Positions 34,996 through 47,237 of a stretch of DNA of 64,000 nucleotides are shown here, one piece after another (the first letter of the stretch is position 1; each line of letters starts with the position of its first letter). Source of the stretch: Sphingomonas sp. JUb134. GTDB taxonomy: Bacteria; Pseudomonadota; Alphaproteobacteria; Sphingomonadales; Sphingomonadaceae. The notes below the pieces were generated by a model. That model was given only the letters and a program-made list of their open reading frames with translations, ran no database searches and was not told the DNA's origin. The position numbers were made by a program, and so were the translations under genes. The stretch is from contig NZ_SLYP02000001.1 in assembly GCF_004341505.2 (NCBI RefSeq), positions 2,380,501 through 2,444,500 of the forward strand, given 5' to 3'.

Positions 34996-35394
34996 ATGCC
35001 CCAGCGCTTGAGCCTGACCACCCTTCTCGTCGACGAATATGACACCGCCCTGTCCTTCTTCGTCGGGAAGCTTGGCTTCGAGTTGCGTGAGGATTCCGAG
35101 CTGGCAGACGGGACGCGGTGGGTCGTGGTCGCGCCGCGCGGTGCGCAGGGCGGACTGCTCCTGGCGCGCGCAGTAGGCGACCGGCAACGGCAGGCGATCG
35201 GGCATCAGGGCGGTGGGCGGGTGTTCCTGTTTCTGGAGACCGATGACTTCGCCCGGGATCACCTCACCTACACAAGGCGGGGCGTGCGTTTCGTCGAGGC
35301 GGCTCGCCACGAGCCATATGGCATCGTCGCCGTCTTCGAAGACCTTTACGGCAACCGCTGGGATCTGATCCAACCTGCTTCCGTGGAGCGATAG
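34996..35394 (+). CDS. VOC (glyoxalase/bleomycin-resistance-like) family protein
   Basis: A 132-residue protein of the vicinal oxygen chelate superfamily. It has one betaalphabetabetabeta repeat pair: YDTALSFFVGKLGFELRED in the first half and GRVFLFLETDDFARDHLTYTRRGVRF in the second, ending FEDLYGNRWDLIQP. That final motif (E-D-x-x-G-N-x-x-x-L) is typical. The ATG at 34996 begins MPQRLSLTTLLVDEYD, the usual start for the fold; an in-frame extension of 45 codons is Arg-rich and not credible. Substrate unknown. Confidence 0.85.
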   Translation: MPQRLSLTTLLVDEYDTALSFFVGKLGFELREDSELADGTRWVVVAPRGAQGGLLLARAVGDRQRQAIGHQGGGRVFLFLETDDFARDHLTYTRRGVRFVEAARHEPYGIVAVFEDLYGNRWDLIQPASVER

Positions 35395-35616
35395 TTCGCG
35401 GCCTCTCCGCCTGGAGTCGGAGAACGGAAGGCCCCCCCTGAATAAGCCGCGGTAGGGCGGATCGGCCGCGAGGGCGTTCATCGCTCGCTGGCGGCCGTTG
35501 TGTCGGGGCGGTGATCGTGCATAATTGGTCGCACGGGCCTTTGTCGCGGACGCCCGTTCAGACGGTTGTCGTCCAAGTCCGCTCCCGGAGTCGCGCCTTT
35601 GCGACCAGGAGCCGAT

Positions 35617-36807
35617 ATGATGCACGCCCATTCGCCCCACCCTTCCGCCATCAGCCTTCCCCAGCTGTTCGCCAAGTTCCTGCGCTTCGGCCTGCTCGCC
35701 TTTGGCGGGCCGGTCGCGCAGATCGCGATGATCCGCCAGGCGCTGGTGGAGGAGGAAGGCTGGATCCCGGGCAGCCGGTTCAACCGACTGCTGGCGGTGA
35801 TGCAGGTGCTGCCCGGGCCGGAGGCGCACGAGCTGTGCGTGCACATGGGCATGGTCGCGCGCGGGCGTATCGGCGGGGTGCTGGCGGGCCTGGGGTTCAT
35901 GCTGCCGGGCTTCCTCCTGATGCTGCTGTGCGCCTGGGCCTATGCCGCCTTCATTGCGGGCAATGCGCAGCTCGCGGGCGTGCTGCTGGGCGTGCAGGCA
36001 GCGGTGCTGGCGATCATCCTGCGGGCCGTGCACCGGATCGGCAGCCATATCCTGGTCGACCGGACCCTGGTGGGGCTGGCGATCCTCGGCCTCCTCGGCA
36101 CGCTGGCGGGCATCCCCTTCTGGATCCTGCTGGCGGCGGCGGGGGCTGCCCATGCGTTTCTCAGGCGGCCGGTGGCGATCCTCGGCTCGGTGCTGCTGGT
36201 GGCGGTCGCGGCCTGGATCGGGATCCAGGCCCGCGGGGCGCCGGACGCCGTGGTCGCGCACGCGGCGGCCCCAGCCGGGGTTCTCGCGCTGTTCGTGGCG
36301 GGGCTGAAGGGCGGGCTTCTCACCTTTGGGGGCGCCTATACCGCCATCCCCTATGTGCGCGAGGATACGGTCGGCCGGGGCTGGCTCGCGGACGGCGCCT
36401 TCCTGGACGGGGTGGCGCTGGCCGGGCTGTTGCCGGCGCCGCTGGTGATCTTTGCGACCTTTGCCGGCTATCTCGCCGGGGGCCTGGCGGGTGCGCTGGC
36501 GATCACGGCGGGCATGTTCCTGCCGGCCTTTGCCTTCTCGCTGCTCTTCTTCGAGCGGCTGGAGGCGCTGGTCGACAACCCGACCCTACAGCGCGTGCTC
36601 GACGGCGTGGCGGCCATGGTGGTCGGCATCATCGCGGCGACCTTCCTGGAACTCGGCCCCAGCACGCTGGAGCGAGCGCCCCGGCTGCTGCCGGTGGTGG
36701 CGATCTTCGTGGTCGCGGCGCTGGTCAGCTGGCGGCTGAAGGGGCGCTGGCTGCCGCTCGCGCTTGTGGGCTTTGGCGGCGCGGCGGGCTGGCTGGCGCT
36801 TTCCTGA
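35617..36807 (+). CDS. chrA: Chromate transporter family protein
   Basis: Membrane protein of the CHR (ChrA) family, 396 residues in two homologous halves. Each half has the family signature near its start: FLRFGLLAFGGPVAQIAMI in the first and AGLKGGLLTFGGAYTAIPY in the second. QVLPGPEAHELCVHMG and LAGLLPAPLVIFATFAGYL are the paired second motifs. About ten to twelve helices are visible. AGGAG lies 5 nt before the ATG at 35617 (8 nt before a second ATG). CHR proteins export chromate, though some move other oxyanions. Confidence 0.93.
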   Translation: MMHAHSPHPSAISLPQLFAKFLRFGLLAFGGPVAQIAMIRQALVEEEGWIPGSRFNRLLAVMQVLPGPEAHELCVHMGMVARGRIGGVLAGLGFMLPGFLLMLLCAWAYAAFIAGNAQLAGVLLGVQAAVLAIILRAVHRIGSHILVDRTLVGLAILGLLGTLAGIPFWILLAAAGAAHAFLRRPVAILGSVLLVAVAAWIGIQARGAPDAVVAHAAAPAGVLALFVAGLKGGLLTFGGAYTAIPYVREDTVGRGWLADGAFLDGVALAGLLPAPLVIFATFAGYLAGGLAGALAITAGMFLPAFAFSLLFFERLEALVDNPTLQRVLDGVAAMVVGIIAATFLELGPSTLERAPRLLPVVAIFVVAALVSWRLKGRWLPLALVGFGGAAGWLALS

Positions 36808-36865
36808 CGCCCTGCGGCCGCTTGTGGCCGGTTCGTCTTCCACTCCAGCGTCGTCGCACACGGAA

Positions 36866-36926
36866 AAACCCTGCCCCTCCGCCTCTCCGTCCTGCGCGGG
36901 CAGTCGGTTGAGGTGGAGGAACAGGG
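36866..36926 (-). terminator. Probable terminator of the ompW-like gene
   Basis: On the minus strand, CCCTG with CCTCCACCTC (about 36910-36926) pairs with GAGGCGGAGG and CAGGG (about 36869-36885) and is followed by GTTTTTCC. The stem is interrupted and the loop is long (about 24 nt). Confidence 0.5.
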
Positions 36927-36950
36927 TCCCCTCGCTCCGGGCGGAGAGCC

Positions 36951-37640
36951 TTAGAAGCGGGTGCCGATGCCGATGCCGAACACCAGCGGATCGAGGCTGA
37001 GCTTGACGGTCTGGCGACCGGCCGCGGTGGTGTAGAGCTTGGCGGTGGTGTCGATGTCGATGTACTTCACATCGAGGTTCAGGAAGACCTTGGGTGTGAG
37101 GTCGATGTCGACGCCGGCCTGGGCGGCCCAGCCGAAGCTGTCGTCCATCTTGACCCGGGTCTCGCCGACCGCCGCCTCGAGCGAACCCGACGCCTTCTCG
37201 TTCCAGAAGATCGTGTAGTTGACGCCCGCGCCGACGTAGGGGCGCACGGTGCCGATCGGGTTGAGGTGGTACTGGGCCGTGAGCGTCGGCGGCAGCACCC
37301 AGGTGCTGGCGAGCTTGCCGAGCGAGCCGGTGGTACCGGTCTGGCCCGACGCCTTGTGCTTGGTGGTGGAGGCGATCAGTTCGAAGCCGATGTTGTCGGT
37401 CGCCATATAGGTGACGTCAACTTCGGGCATGAAGCTGTTGTTGACGCTGACCTTTTCACCCGGGAACGCCGGGAGCACGCTGCCCGACTTCTCGTTCGGC
37501 GCCACGACGATGCCGCGCAGGCGGACCAGGACGTCGCCTGCCGCGAGGCCGACGCGGCCGGTATCCTGGGCTGCCGCAGGCGTTGCCGCCACACCGGCTG
37601 CAAGAGCGGCGAGGATCGCGCCCTTCATCGTCTTGTTCAT
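36951..37640 (-). CDS. ompW: OmpW-family outer-membrane protein
   Basis: Eight-stranded outer-membrane beta-barrel, 229-residue precursor. The signal peptide ends after AATPAAAQ (about residue 25). The family features GDVLVRLRGIVVAPNEKSG, SFMPEVDVTYMATDNIGFELIA, PTLTAQYHLNPIG-TVRPYVGAGVNYT (in two parts) and the C-terminal IGIGTRF ending in Phe are all present. OmpW proteins pass small hydrophobic molecules and respond to stress or oxygen, but nothing here shows its inducer. Single gene with its own probable terminator. Confidence 0.92.
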   Translation of the reverse strand: MNKTMKGAILAALAAGVAATPAAAQDTGRVGLAAGDVLVRLRGIVVAPNEKSGSVLPAFPGEKVSVNNSFMPEVDVTYMATDNIGFELIASTTKHKASGQTGTTGSLGKLASTWVLPPTLTAQYHLNPIGTVRPYVGAGVNYTIFWNEKASGSLEAAVGETRVKMDDSFGWAAQAGVDIDLTPKVFLNLDVKYIDIDTTAKLYTTAAGRQTVKLSLDPLVFGIGIGTRF

Positions 37641-37770
37641 CCCCCGTCTCCTTCAAATTGGGTGAGGGCGGGATAGGAGCGGCCCGGTCCGCCAGCTTTG
37701 ATCCAGCCCAAAGCCGTGTTTGCGCGCGGTCAACGTGGACAGGGAGGCCACGGCGCATGAAGGTAGCGCG

Positions 37771-38010
37771 ATGCTGACCAGCGCCCCGCCCCTCACGCGT
37801 CTCGCTTGTGCGGCCCTGTCCGGGGCCAGCGCGCTGATGCTGGCAGTGCCCGCGGGTGCGCTGCCGAGCCGGGTGCTGGTGGTGGCGACGTGCCACGGCG
37901 GGCGCGTGTCGATCCCCATCGGGGAGGACCGGCAGGGGCCGGACAAGCAATGCCCCGGCGGGTGCCACGCCGCCTGCGCGCGCAAGCGTGGGGAAGACGA
38001 CGCGGACTAA
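37771..38010 (+). CDS. Small secreted cysteine-containing hypothetical protein
   Basis: A 79-residue protein with a probable signal peptide (LACAALSGASALMLAVPAGA). Its mature part contains ATCHGGRVSIPIG, then CPGGCHAACARKRGEDD. Three or four cysteines and charged ends suggest disulfides or metal binding. GAAGGT lies about 7 nt before the ATG at 37771. I do not recognise the family; lack of homology evidence keeps confidence moderate. Confidence 0.52.
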   Translation: MLTSAPPLTRLACAALSGASALMLAVPAGALPSRVLVVATCHGGRVSIPIGEDRQGPDKQCPGGCHAACARKRGEDDAD

Positions 38011-38066
38011 GGGCCTGGACGGGCGCGGTCGGCGTTGCCACCGCCGCGACCGCTGGTACCGCGTGG

Positions 38067-39077
38067 CTAGGCGTGCACCATCTCTGCGCTGAGGCGTAGC
38101 GGGAGCGGTTCACCGGCTTCGGCGCGGGCGAGGCTGTCGAGGGTGGTGGCGGCGATGGCTTCGAGCGCTTCGTTGGTCAGGAACGCCTGATGGCCGGTGA
38201 CGAGGACGTTCGGAAAGGTCAGCAGGCGCTGGAAGACATCGTCCTGGATGATCTCGTCGGACAGATCCTCGAAGAACAGGTCCGCCTCCTGCTCATAGAC
38301 GTCCAGTGCGACGCCGCCGATCTTGCGGGACTTGAGGCCTTCGATCAGCGCAGAGGTGTCGATCAGCCCGCCGCGGCTGGTGTTCACGACGATCAGGCCG
38401 GGGCGTGCGGCCGCGATGGCTGCGGCGTCGACGATGTGGCGCGTCTCCGGCGTCAGCGGACAATGGAGGCTGACGATGTCGACCTGGCGCAGCAATTCGG
38501 CCGGCTCGACATAGCGCACGCCGATCGCTTCCAGTTCGGGATCGGGCGTGACGTCGCTTGCCAGCACCTCGCAACCGAAGCCGAGGCGAAAGGCGCGCGC
38601 GACATACCCGCCGATGCGGCCGGTGCCGATGACGCCCACCGTGCGGCCGTGGACGTTGCGGCCGATCAGCCCGTCGAGCGCGAAATTGTTTTCCCGCACG
38701 CGCGCCCAGGCGCGGTGGATCTTGCGATCGAGCGCCATCAGCAGTGCGACGGTGAACTCCGATACCGCGTGCGGCGAATAGGCGGGCACGCGCACGACCG
38801 TGATGTCCAGCGCGTCGGCGGCACGCAGATCGACGTTGTTGAAGCCGGCGCATCGCAGCGCGATGGTGCGGATGCCGGTGTTCGCCAGCGCCTCCAGCAC
38901 GGGACGGTCGACCCGATCGTTGACGAAGACGCAGACCGCGTCATGGCCCTCCGCCAGCACCGCCGTCTGCTCGTCCAGCCGCGCCTCGAAGAAGCTCAGC
39001 CCGTGGCCGAACTTCGCGTTCGCGGCCTCCAGGAACCGGCGGTCGTAACCCTTGGTACTGAACACCGCGACGCGCAT
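38067..39077 (-). CDS. ldhA: D-lactate dehydrogenase (fermentative, NAD-dependent)
   Basis: Reduces pyruvate to D-lactate with NADH (D-2-hydroxyacid dehydrogenase family). The 336-residue length and active-site positions match LdhA: Arg235 (VNTSRGG), Glu264 (DVYEQEAD) and His296 (TGHQAFLT). The Rossmann motif GTGRIGG begins at 151. It begins 15 nt after the pirin stop in a run GST-pirin-ldhA. The reaction fits low-oxygen metabolism, but no FNR box was seen upstream. Confidence 0.93.
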   Translation of the reverse strand: MRVAVFSTKGYDRRFLEAANAKFGHGLSFFEARLDEQTAVLAEGHDAVCVFVNDRVDRPVLEALANTGIRTIALRCAGFNNVDLRAADALDITVVRVPAYSPHAVSEFTVALLMALDRKIHRAWARVRENNFALDGLIGRNVHGRTVGVIGTGRIGGYVARAFRLGFGCEVLASDVTPDPELEAIGVRYVEPAELLRQVDIVSLHCPLTPETRHIVDAAAIAAARPGLIVVNTSRGGLIDTSALIEGLKSRKIGGVALDVYEQEADLFFEDLSDEIIQDDVFQRLLTFPNVLVTGHQAFLTNEALEAIAATTLDSLARAEAGEPLPLRLSAEMVHA

Positions 39078-39092
39078 GCTTGTCTCCCCCTG

Positions 39093-39959
39093 TCAGATGC
39101 GAAGGCCGGCGGGATCGCCGAAGCGACCGGCCTGGTAATCGTGGATCGCCTGGACGATCTCCTCGCGCGTGTTCATCACGAAGGGTCCGTGGGCGACGAC
39201 CGGCTCGCCGATCGGGTCGGCGTGGCCGAAGAGGAGCAGCGCGCCGGCTTCGCTTGCGAGCGCGAGCGTGTCCCCGTCGTGGGCGAGTTCTGCGAGGTGC
39301 CATTGCGGGAGCGGCTTGCCCGCGACGGCAACGTTTCCGCGCACGGCGTAGAGGAAGACGCTGCGGTCGGCGGGTGCCGGCAGGCGGACGTCGGCTTCGG
39401 GGGCGAGCGATACGACCGACATGAAGACGCCGGTGAGCGAGTCCACCGGACCCTGCCTATCGGCGAAGCTGCCGGAGATGAGCCGCAGCTCGCAGCCGGA
39501 CCCGAGCGGCAGCACCGGGATCGCATCCGCCTGCACGCCGGTGTAGCGCGGCTCCGTCATCTTGAGGCGGGCGGGCAGGTTCACCCAGAGTTGCAGGATC
39601 TCCATCGGGCCGCCGGTGCGCTTGAATGCGGGCGGGGAGAGTTCGGCGTGGATCAGGCCCGAGCCGGCCGTCATCCACTGCACGCCGCCGGCATCGACCA
39701 CATAGGCGTGGCCGCCGGTGTCGTGATGGGCGAGGCTTCCCTCCAGGATGAAGGTCACCGTCTCGAACCCGCGGTGCGGATGCGGGCCGAACGGGAGGCC
39801 GTGGTTGCCGGGCGAATAGGTCTGCGGACCGTGGTGGTTGAGGAACAGGAAGGGGTCGACCTGGGGCAGGCCGGGTCCGGGCAGCGGACGGCGGGTGACG
39901 AGGTCCGCAATGTCATCGCGATGGGCGGGGTGTGCGGCGACCAGGCTGCGGTCGGTCAT
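39093..39959 (-). CDS. Pirin family protein
   Basis: Bicupin of the pirin family, 288 residues. The N-terminal cupin shows the family's LPFGPHPHRGFETVTFILEG with metal-ligand histidines, then HHDTGGHAYVVDAGGVQWMTAGSGLIHAE. Bacterial pirins such as YhhW can act as quercetinases or regulatory proteins; which applies cannot be told. The ATG at 39959 overlaps the stop of the upstream glutathionyl-hydroquinone reductase-like gene as ATGA. Longer open sequence upstream is a shadow of that gene. Confidence 0.93.
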   Translation of the reverse strand: MTDRSLVAAHPAHRDDIADLVTRRPLPGPGLPQVDPFLFLNHHGPQTYSPGNHGLPFGPHPHRGFETVTFILEGSLAHHDTGGHAYVVDAGGVQWMTAGSGLIHAELSPPAFKRTGGPMEILQLWVNLPARLKMTEPRYTGVQADAIPVLPLGSGCELRLISGSFADRQGPVDSLTGVFMSVVSLAPEADVRLPAPADRSVFLYAVRGNVAVAGKPLPQWHLAELAHDGDTLALASEAGALLLFGHADPIGEPVVAHGPFVMNTREEIVQAIHDYQAGRFGDPAGLRI

Positions 39960-40918
39960 CCGCCGAGCTCCAGCGCCATGTCCGGCCCGACGGGGACAAT
40001 GCCGGTCGGGTTGATGGTGGTGTGGCTCTGGTAATAGTGGCGCTTGATGTGATCGAAGTTGGTCGTCTCGGCGACGCCGGGCAGGTGGTAGACGTCGCGC
40101 ACGAAGCGGGAGAGCGCGGGATAGTCGGCGATCCGGCGCAGGTTGCACTTGAAGTGACCGTGGTAGACCGGATCGAAGCGGATGAGGGTGGTGAAGAGGC
40201 GGATGTCGGCCTCCGTCAGCGTATCGCCGAACAGGTAGCGCCCCTGCGCTAGCCGCGCCTCCAACGCGTCGAGGGCTGCGAACAGCGGGACGACGGCTTC
40301 CTCATAGGCGTCCTGTGTGGTGGCGAAGCCGGCGCGGTACACACCGTTGTTCACGTCGTGGTAGATGCGCTCGTTGAGCGCGTCGATCTCCGCCCGTAGC
40401 GGTTCGGGGTAGAAGTCACCCTTGCGCGCGCCGACGCAATCGAACGCGCTGCCGAACATGCGCAGGATGTCGGCGGATTCGTTGCTGACGAGGGTGGCGC
40501 GCTGCTTGTCCCACAGGACCGGCACGGTGACTCGGCCGCTGTAGTGCGGATCGGCGGCGGTGTAGACCTGGTGCAGATAGTCGGCGCCGTGGATCGGATC
40601 GCCGGTGACGCAGGGGCCGGCGGCGAAGGTCCAGCCGTTCTCCTGCATCAGCCAGTGGACGACCGAGACGGAGACGAGGTCTTCCAGCCCCTTCAGCCGG
40701 CGCGCGATCAGCGTGCGGTGCGCCCAGGGACAGGCGAGGCTCACGTAGAGGTGGTAGCGGCCGGGCTCCGCCGCAAAACCGCCCTCGCCGGTTGGACCGG
40801 CGGCGCCGTCGGGCGTCACCCAGTTGCGAAACTGGCTCTTGGAGCGTTCGAAGCGCCCGCCCGTCTTGCTGGTGTCATACCAGCGATCCTGCCAAACACC
40901 GTCGACGAGCAATCCCAT
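39956..40918 (-). CDS. Glutathionyl-hydroquinone reductase-like glutathione transferase
   Basis: Glutathione transferase of the Xi class (YqjG/PcpF type), which reduces glutathionyl-hydroquinones. The 320-residue length and motif LACPWAHRTLI (catalytic Cys63) are diagnostic. FAAEPGRYHLYVS precedes it, and the C-terminal helical domain contains DIRLFTTLIRFDPVYHGHFKCN, split by the catalytic-site turn. It is first in a run with pirin and ldhA; linkage of this enzyme to pirin fits aromatic or quinone detoxification. Confidence 0.92.
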   Translation of the reverse strand: MGLLVDGVWQDRWYDTSKTGGRFERSKSQFRNWVTPDGAAGPTGEGGFAAEPGRYHLYVSLACPWAHRTLIARRLKGLEDLVSVSVVHWLMQENGWTFAAGPCVTGDPIHGADYLHQVYTAADPHYSGRVTVPVLWDKQRATLVSNESADILRMFGSAFDCVGARKGDFYPEPLRAEIDALNERIYHDVNNGVYRAGFATTQDAYEEAVVPLFAALDALEARLAQGRYLFGDTLTEADIRLFTTLIRFDPVYHGHFKCNLRRIADYPALSRFVRDVYHLPGVAETTNFDHIKRHYYQSHTTINPTGIVPVGPDMALELGG

Positions 40919-40989
40919 GCGTTTCCTTCCTGGTTGCCCCGGCGGAACGCACGAGCCCGGCGAACGTCCCCGCGCGCCGGGCCGGTCGA

Positions 40990-41466
40990 TCAGATGAACT
41001 CGATCTTGGACACCACGTAATAGCGGTCGCCGGCGGGAACCGAGACCTCGACCTCGTCGTCGACCTTGCGGCCGATCAGCGCGCGGCCGAGCGGCGAGTT
41101 GTACGAGATGCGGCCGGTCTTGGCGTCCGCCTCGGTCTGGCCGACGATCTGGTACTTCACCGGCTTGTCATCGTCGTCGAGCAGCGTGACGGTGGCGCCG
41201 AACACGATCTTGTCGCCCGACAGGTCGCGCGGGTCGATCACCTGCGCGCGGCTGAGCTTGTCCTCGATGTCGGAGATCGATGCCTCGACCTGGCCCTGGC
41301 GCTCCTTGGCAGCGTGGTATTCGGCGTTTTCCGAAAGATCGCCGTGCGCGCGCGCTTCCTCGATCGCGTCCACGATCTGCGGCCGTTCTTCTTTGAGACG
41401 CTTCAGGTCCTGGATGAGCTTTTCATAGCCCTCCTGGAGCATCGGCATCTTTTCGACGGTCGCCAT
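40990..41466 (-). CDS. greA: Transcription elongation factor GreA
   Basis: Binds the RNA polymerase secondary channel and triggers cleavage of backtracked RNA. The 158-residue protein has an N-terminal coiled coil with the acidic tip [15 protein letters not shown] and a C-terminal FKBP-like domain ([20 protein letters not shown]). The ATG at 41466 gives the standard GreA length; upstream in-frame codons are not supported. It lies 79 nt after carB on the same strand and may be co-transcribed. Confidence 0.97.
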   Translation of the reverse strand: MATVEKMPMLQEGYEKLIQDLKRLKEERPQIVDAIEEARAHGDLSENAEYHAAKERQGQVEASISDIEDKLSRAQVIDPRDLSGDKIVFGATVTLLDDDDKPVKYQIVGQTEADAKTGRISYNSPLGRALIGRKVDDEVEVSVPAGDRYYVVSKIEFI

Positions 41467-41545
41467 CGTTGCGGTCCTTCGTTCACGTCCCCTGGCGCGA
41501 GCGGACCCGGATGGCCCGCCCGCACCTATCGTCTTGTTCTGGGGA

Positions 41546-44878
<3,333 letters not shown>

Positions 44879-45400
44879 TTAGATCGCCAACATGTTTGAA
44901 GGAGTAGGAATGATTGCGATACCTAGATCGGCGTTCAGCTTGTTCGCTTGCTCGACGGTCAGCTCTGGCGCTTTCTTCGCGGCCGGATTTGAGTCGTCCA
45001 GCGCGTACTTACCATCGCGCCTATCATGAAGAAGGGCCCAGTGCCGATCACCATACTGGATGATCGCTGCGCCACCTCGCTCAAGAACATAATCAAAGAC
45101 AGTGGCAGGCTGCAGGTCTCGACCTCCAACGCGTCCGAGCCTTACCGCCTCGAACGGCAATTGAAGACGATCACATACGCCGCCAACTATTTCGGCGAGC
45201 TGGTAATCGCCGTAGCCTTGTACAACGAAGTCAGCTCGCAAAAGGCCGAGCCTTTCAGCCACGTCCAAGATCACCCAGAACTCATCGGCCTCGTGCACTG
45301 CGATTTTAAACTCGTCCCGGCTGCGGAAGAAGTTCAAGATCGAGTAGATGCCACATAAGCCATCGACTTGACCTTGACGCAGTGGCTTCGGACGTTTCAC
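44879..45400 (-). CDS. Papain-like (C39-like) cysteine peptidase-fold protein between carA and carB
   Basis: A 173-residue protein with the pattern of a small papain-fold cysteine peptidase: Gln11 and Cys16 in QVDGLCGIYSILNFF, His120 in GDRHWALLHD, and Asp135/Asn138 in ALDDSNP. There is no signal peptide. Its GTG overlaps the carA stop (GTGA) and its TAA touches the carB ATG, so it fills the car operon exactly. Three sampled 60-base lines are 55-58% G+C, below the surrounding level, suggesting a foreign origin. It could process a peptide, act as a transglutaminase or amidase, or be inactive; nothing links it to carbamoyl phosphate. Confidence 0.75.
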   Translation of the reverse strand: MKRPKPLRQGQVDGLCGIYSILNFFRSRDEFKIAVHEADEFWVILDVAERLGLLRADFVVQGYGDYQLAEIVGGVCDRLQLPFEAVRLGRVGGRDLQPATVFDYVLERGGAAIIQYGDRHWALLHDRRDGKYALDDSNPAAKKAPELTVEQANKLNADLGIAIIPTPSNMLAI

Positions 45401-46593
45401 CGCAGCATCCCCACAAACCGCTCGAACAGATAGAAACTGTCCTGCGGGCCGGGGCTGGCTTCGGGGTGGTACTGGACGCTGAACGCCGGCTTGTCGGTGA
45501 GTTCCAGGCCGGCGTTGCTGCCGTCGAACAGCGAGACGTGGGTCTCGCGGACGTTGGCGGGCAGGCTGTCGCGCTCGACGGCGAAACCGTGGTTCATCGA
45601 GGTGATCTCGACCGCGCCGTCCTCCAGCCGCTTGACCGGATGGTTGGCGCCGCGGTGACCCTGGAACATCTTGGTCGTGGTGGCACCGACCGCGAGGCCG
45701 AGCAGCTGGTGGCCGAGGCAGATGCCGAACAGCGGCTTGCCGGTGTCGAGCAGCTGGCGGATCACCGGCACGGCGTACTCGCCGGTCGCGGCCGGATCGC
45801 CCGGGCCGTTGGACAGGAAGATGCCGTCCGGGTTCTGCGCCATCACCTCGTCAAAGGTGGCGGTGGCGGGCAGCACGGACACGCGCGCGCCGGCCTGGAC
45901 CAGGTTGCGGAAGATGTTGCGCTTCGAACCATAGTCGATCGCGACGACGTGGGGCGCGGCGCTGGCCTGCGCGGCCCGCGCCTGAGCCTCGTCGGCCGGG
46001 TTCTCGCTGGTGTCGTAGCCGGCGCCCAGGCGCCAGATGCCGCCCTGCCAGCCGTAATGCGTCTCGCAGCTGACGTCCTTGGCGAGGTCCATGCCCTCCA
46101 GCCCCGGCCAGCTGCGTGCCTTTTCAAGCAGCGCGTCGATGTCGAACTCGCCGGTGGGCGAATGGGCGATGACGCCATTGGGGGCGCCGCCGACGCGGAT
46201 GCGGCGGGTGAGCGCGCGCGTGTCGATGCCGGCCAGGCCGATGCGGCCGTGCTTGCGCATCCAGGCGATCAGCGGCTCGGACGAGCGGAAGTTGCTGGGT
46301 GCGGTCGGATCCTCGCGCACGATCATGCCGAGCGCGTGGGGATCGTTCGCCTCGATATCGTCGGGGTTGGCGCCGACGTTGCCGATGTGCGGGAAGGTGA
46401 AGGTGATGATCTGCCCGGCGAAGGACGGATCGGTCATGATCTCCTGGTAGCCGGTCATCGCGGTGTGGAAGCAGACTTCACCGACGGCGTCGCCCTCGGC
46501 ACCGAAGCCGCGGCCCCACAACACGTCCCCCGACGCCAGAACGAGTACGCCGGTGGCTCCTTCGGGCGCGGGCATGGGTTTGGCGTCGGCCAC
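45397..46593 (-). CDS. carA: Carbamoyl-phosphate synthase small subunit
   Basis: Glutaminase subunit that feeds ammonia to CarB. The 398-residue protein has the CarA N-terminal domain (VCFHTAMTGYQEIMTDPSF) and a class I amidotransferase domain with Cys292 (GICLGHQLLG), His376 and Glu378 (QYHPEASPGP). The GTG at 46593 has GGAGG 9 nt upstream and is preferred to a longer in-frame start at 46671 that has no ribosome site. It is divergent from yqeY across 139 bp. Its stop overlaps the inserted papain-like gene. Confidence 0.96.
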   Translation of the reverse strand: MADAKPMPAPEGATGVLVLASGDVLWGRGFGAEGDAVGEVCFHTAMTGYQEIMTDPSFAGQIITFTFPHIGNVGANPDDIEANDPHALGMIVREDPTAPSNFRSSEPLIAWMRKHGRIGLAGIDTRALTRRIRVGGAPNGVIAHSPTGEFDIDALLEKARSWPGLEGMDLAKDVSCETHYGWQGGIWRLGAGYDTSENPADEAQARAAQASAAPHVVAIDYGSKRNIFRNLVQAGARVSVLPATATFDEVMAQNPDGIFLSNGPGDPAATGEYAVPVIRQLLDTGKPLFGICLGHQLLGLAVGATTTKMFQGHRGANHPVKRLEDGAVEITSMNHGFAVERDSLPANVRETHVSLFDGSNAGLELTDKPAFSVQYHPEASPGPQDSFYLFERFVGMLR

Positions 46594-46732
46594 TCGGGCG
46601 ATCCTCCTGATAGGTTGTGCTGACGATGTCGCTAAGCGCTGCCGGCTAAGGCCCACTGGCCGCCGCGTCAATCTGTTAAAGGAGGCAAGTTCCGGCTACC
46701 CTCCCCGGCTTTCCGACGAACCGAGAGAACCG

Positions 46733-47188
46733 ATGATTCGCGACACCATCAAGGCTGCGCTGGTTTCCGCCATGAAGGGCGGCGACAAGCCGACGACCGC
46801 CACGATCCGCCTGATCCAGTCCGCGATCAAGAACCGCGACATCGAGGTGCGCACCGGCGGCGCCCCCGCCGACGACGACGCGCTGGTGGTCGAGGTGCTG
46901 CAGAAGATGGTGAAGCAGCGCCGCGAATCGATCGCCATGTACGAGCAGGGCAACCGCCCCGAGCTCGCCGCGAACGAGGCCGCCGAGGTCGAGGTGATCG
47001 AGCGCTTCCTGCCCGCCCAGATGGGCGAGGCCGAGACGGCGGCGGCGATCGAGGCGATCAAGGCCGAGCTCGGCGCCACGGGCATGAAGGACATGGGCCG
47101 CGTAATGGCCGAGCTGAAGGCGCGCCATGCCGCCAACCTCGACATGAGCAAGGCGTCGGGCGCGGTGAAGGCGGCGCTGGCGGGCTGA
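46733..47188 (+). CDS. GatB/YqeY domain-containing protein
   Basis: A 151-residue cytosolic protein of the YqeY family, helical and related to the C-terminal tRNA-binding domain of GatB. It begins MIRDTIKAALVSAMKGGDK and carries TIRLIQSAIKNRDIEVR, QRRESIAMYEQGNRPELAANEAAEV in two parts, and the terminal KARHAANLDMSKASGAVKAAL. It commonly precedes dnaG/rpoD in alphaproteobacteria, as here. The specific role is not established. The ATG at 46733 matches the family N-terminus. Confidence 0.93.
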   Translation: MIRDTIKAALVSAMKGGDKPTTATIRLIQSAIKNRDIEVRTGGAPADDDALVVEVLQKMVKQRRESIAMYEQGNRPELAANEAAEVEVIERFLPAQMGEAETAAAIEAIKAELGATGMKDMGRVMAELKARHAANLDMSKASGAVKAALAG

Positions 47189-47237
47189 GCCCGAGCGCGC
47201 CCCTGCCTGGCGGCGGGGGCGCCGGCGGCGCGTACCC

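Noticed and set aside
34753..36261. Upstream 503-codon extension of the secreted hydrolase frame on the minus strand
   Set aside because: The true start at 34752 has a ribosome site and signal peptide; the extension runs antisense to the VOC and chrA genes.
40955..40982. Inverted repeat GCCCGGCG/CGCCGGGC after greA as a terminator
   Set aside because: The 8-bp stem is perfect, but no T-run follows on the minus strand; not enough to call.
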